64,000 bases of DNA from Ligula intestinalis (taxonomy: Eukaryota > Platyhelminthes > Cestoda > Diphyllobothriidea > Diphyllobothriidae): the NCBI GenBank assembly GCA_036362985.1, contig JAYGXS010000002.1, positions 86,819,006-86,883,005 on the forward strand, written 5' to 3'. Below the pieces are notes generated by a model. The model worked only from the letters and a program-made list of their open reading frames with translations, was not told the origin of the DNA and made no database searches. Of the stretch, positions 63,546-64,000 are shown piece after piece; position 1 is the first letter of the stretch; every line of letters starts with the position of its first letter. The translations under genes were made by a program, and so were the position numbers.

Positions 63546-64000
63546 TAATCGTAAACTTAAAGATACTTTTCCCATATGCAAATTTAAAGATAGCAATAAC
63601 AGCAAGATTTATTTGATCCCCTCCTAATTTTTTAACTCAGACGTCATTCCCCGTCTTTTGCTGACCAAAGCGTTTTAACGTCTTGTTATTGATTAGCCTC
63701 TTGGCCATTTCTTATGACCTTGTGTTTTTATCGATTTTTGTTCTGTATGAATTCAATTCGTATTTTCTCTTACGCAATGAGGGGCAGCAACTGAAGAGCT
63801 ATCTCGAAATGCCATGGTTCCAATAAATCTTGCTGTACTTGCTACCTTCAAATCGGAAATTTGGTGTTTTTTATAATTGTATTATTTCAAAAATTTAAAA
63901 AAATTACAAGTATATTTTTTCTGTTTTATACTTCATTTTGATTATAGCAGAAGTGGCTGAATTGAGGTAGTAAACTGAACATGAGTGCACCCGAAGAACA
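63546..64000. other. No recognised feature
   Basis: AT-rich sequence upstream of the truncated PLE; no RT continuation was found. Confidence 0.4.

Overview
The window looks like a gene-poor, repeat-saturated stretch of a eukaryotic genome, most likely a flatworm (Platyhelminthes; a diphyllobothriid-type tapeworm is my best guess, a trematode is the alternative). The reasons are the mix of elements: Penelope-like retroelements (PLEs) ending in a GIY-YIG endonuclease and followed by hammerhead-ribozyme-like motifs, a CsRn1-type Ty3/gypsy family, RTE-like and CR1/Jockey-like LINEs, and tRNA-headed SINEs. I found no intact host gene, no canonical tRNA or rRNA gene, and nothing prokaryotic. Every recognisable coding region is a broken transposon copy. 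Open frames elsewhere are short and most look like chance. Two runs of ten N are assembly gaps (22276-22285, 40816-40825).

Layout. 0-5 kb: LTR fragment, a MITE-like repeat (R1), a piggyBac-type MITE, a hammerhead motif and a gypsy gag/RT relic interrupted by two SINEs. 5-12 kb: PLE tail with decayed hammerhead, two copies of a second tRNA-like SINE, an inverted-repeat hammerhead element with a 13-bp target duplication, and SINEs. 12-22 kb: nested inverted repeats, a gypsy 5' LTR plus gag, LINE 3' ends, a hAT-type MITE with its empty site nearby, and a solo LTR inside a duplicated unit. 22-29 kb: CT microsatellite, a pogo/Tigger transposase C-terminus, R1, SINEs, and a CR1-like LINE fused to TAG microsatellites. 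28-34 kb: two PLE relics and a composite with 580-bp inverted arms enclosing a 508-bp tandem duplication and an inverted hammerhead pair. 34-41 kb: a palindromic SINE pair, a hammerhead inverted element inserted in a SINE with a 10-bp target duplication, and PLE, RTE and LINE relics. 41-58 kb: many copies of one LTR-like repeat, a decayed LINE split by a repeat and by a solo LTR, and a LINE 5' relic with a PHD-like finger and a 2A-like motif. 58-64 kb: another LTR, R1, repeat R2, and the best PLE copy (RT YVDD plus GIY-YIG) with its hammerhead.

The unifying theme is self-cleaving-RNA-like motifs. Hammerhead-like cores occur (a) downstream of PLE 3' coding ends, (b) as inverted pairs in short elements with their own target duplications, and (c) inside a tRNA-headed SINE, where both strands of stem I change together between copies. 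All ribozyme calls were made by eye; none was folded by software or tested.
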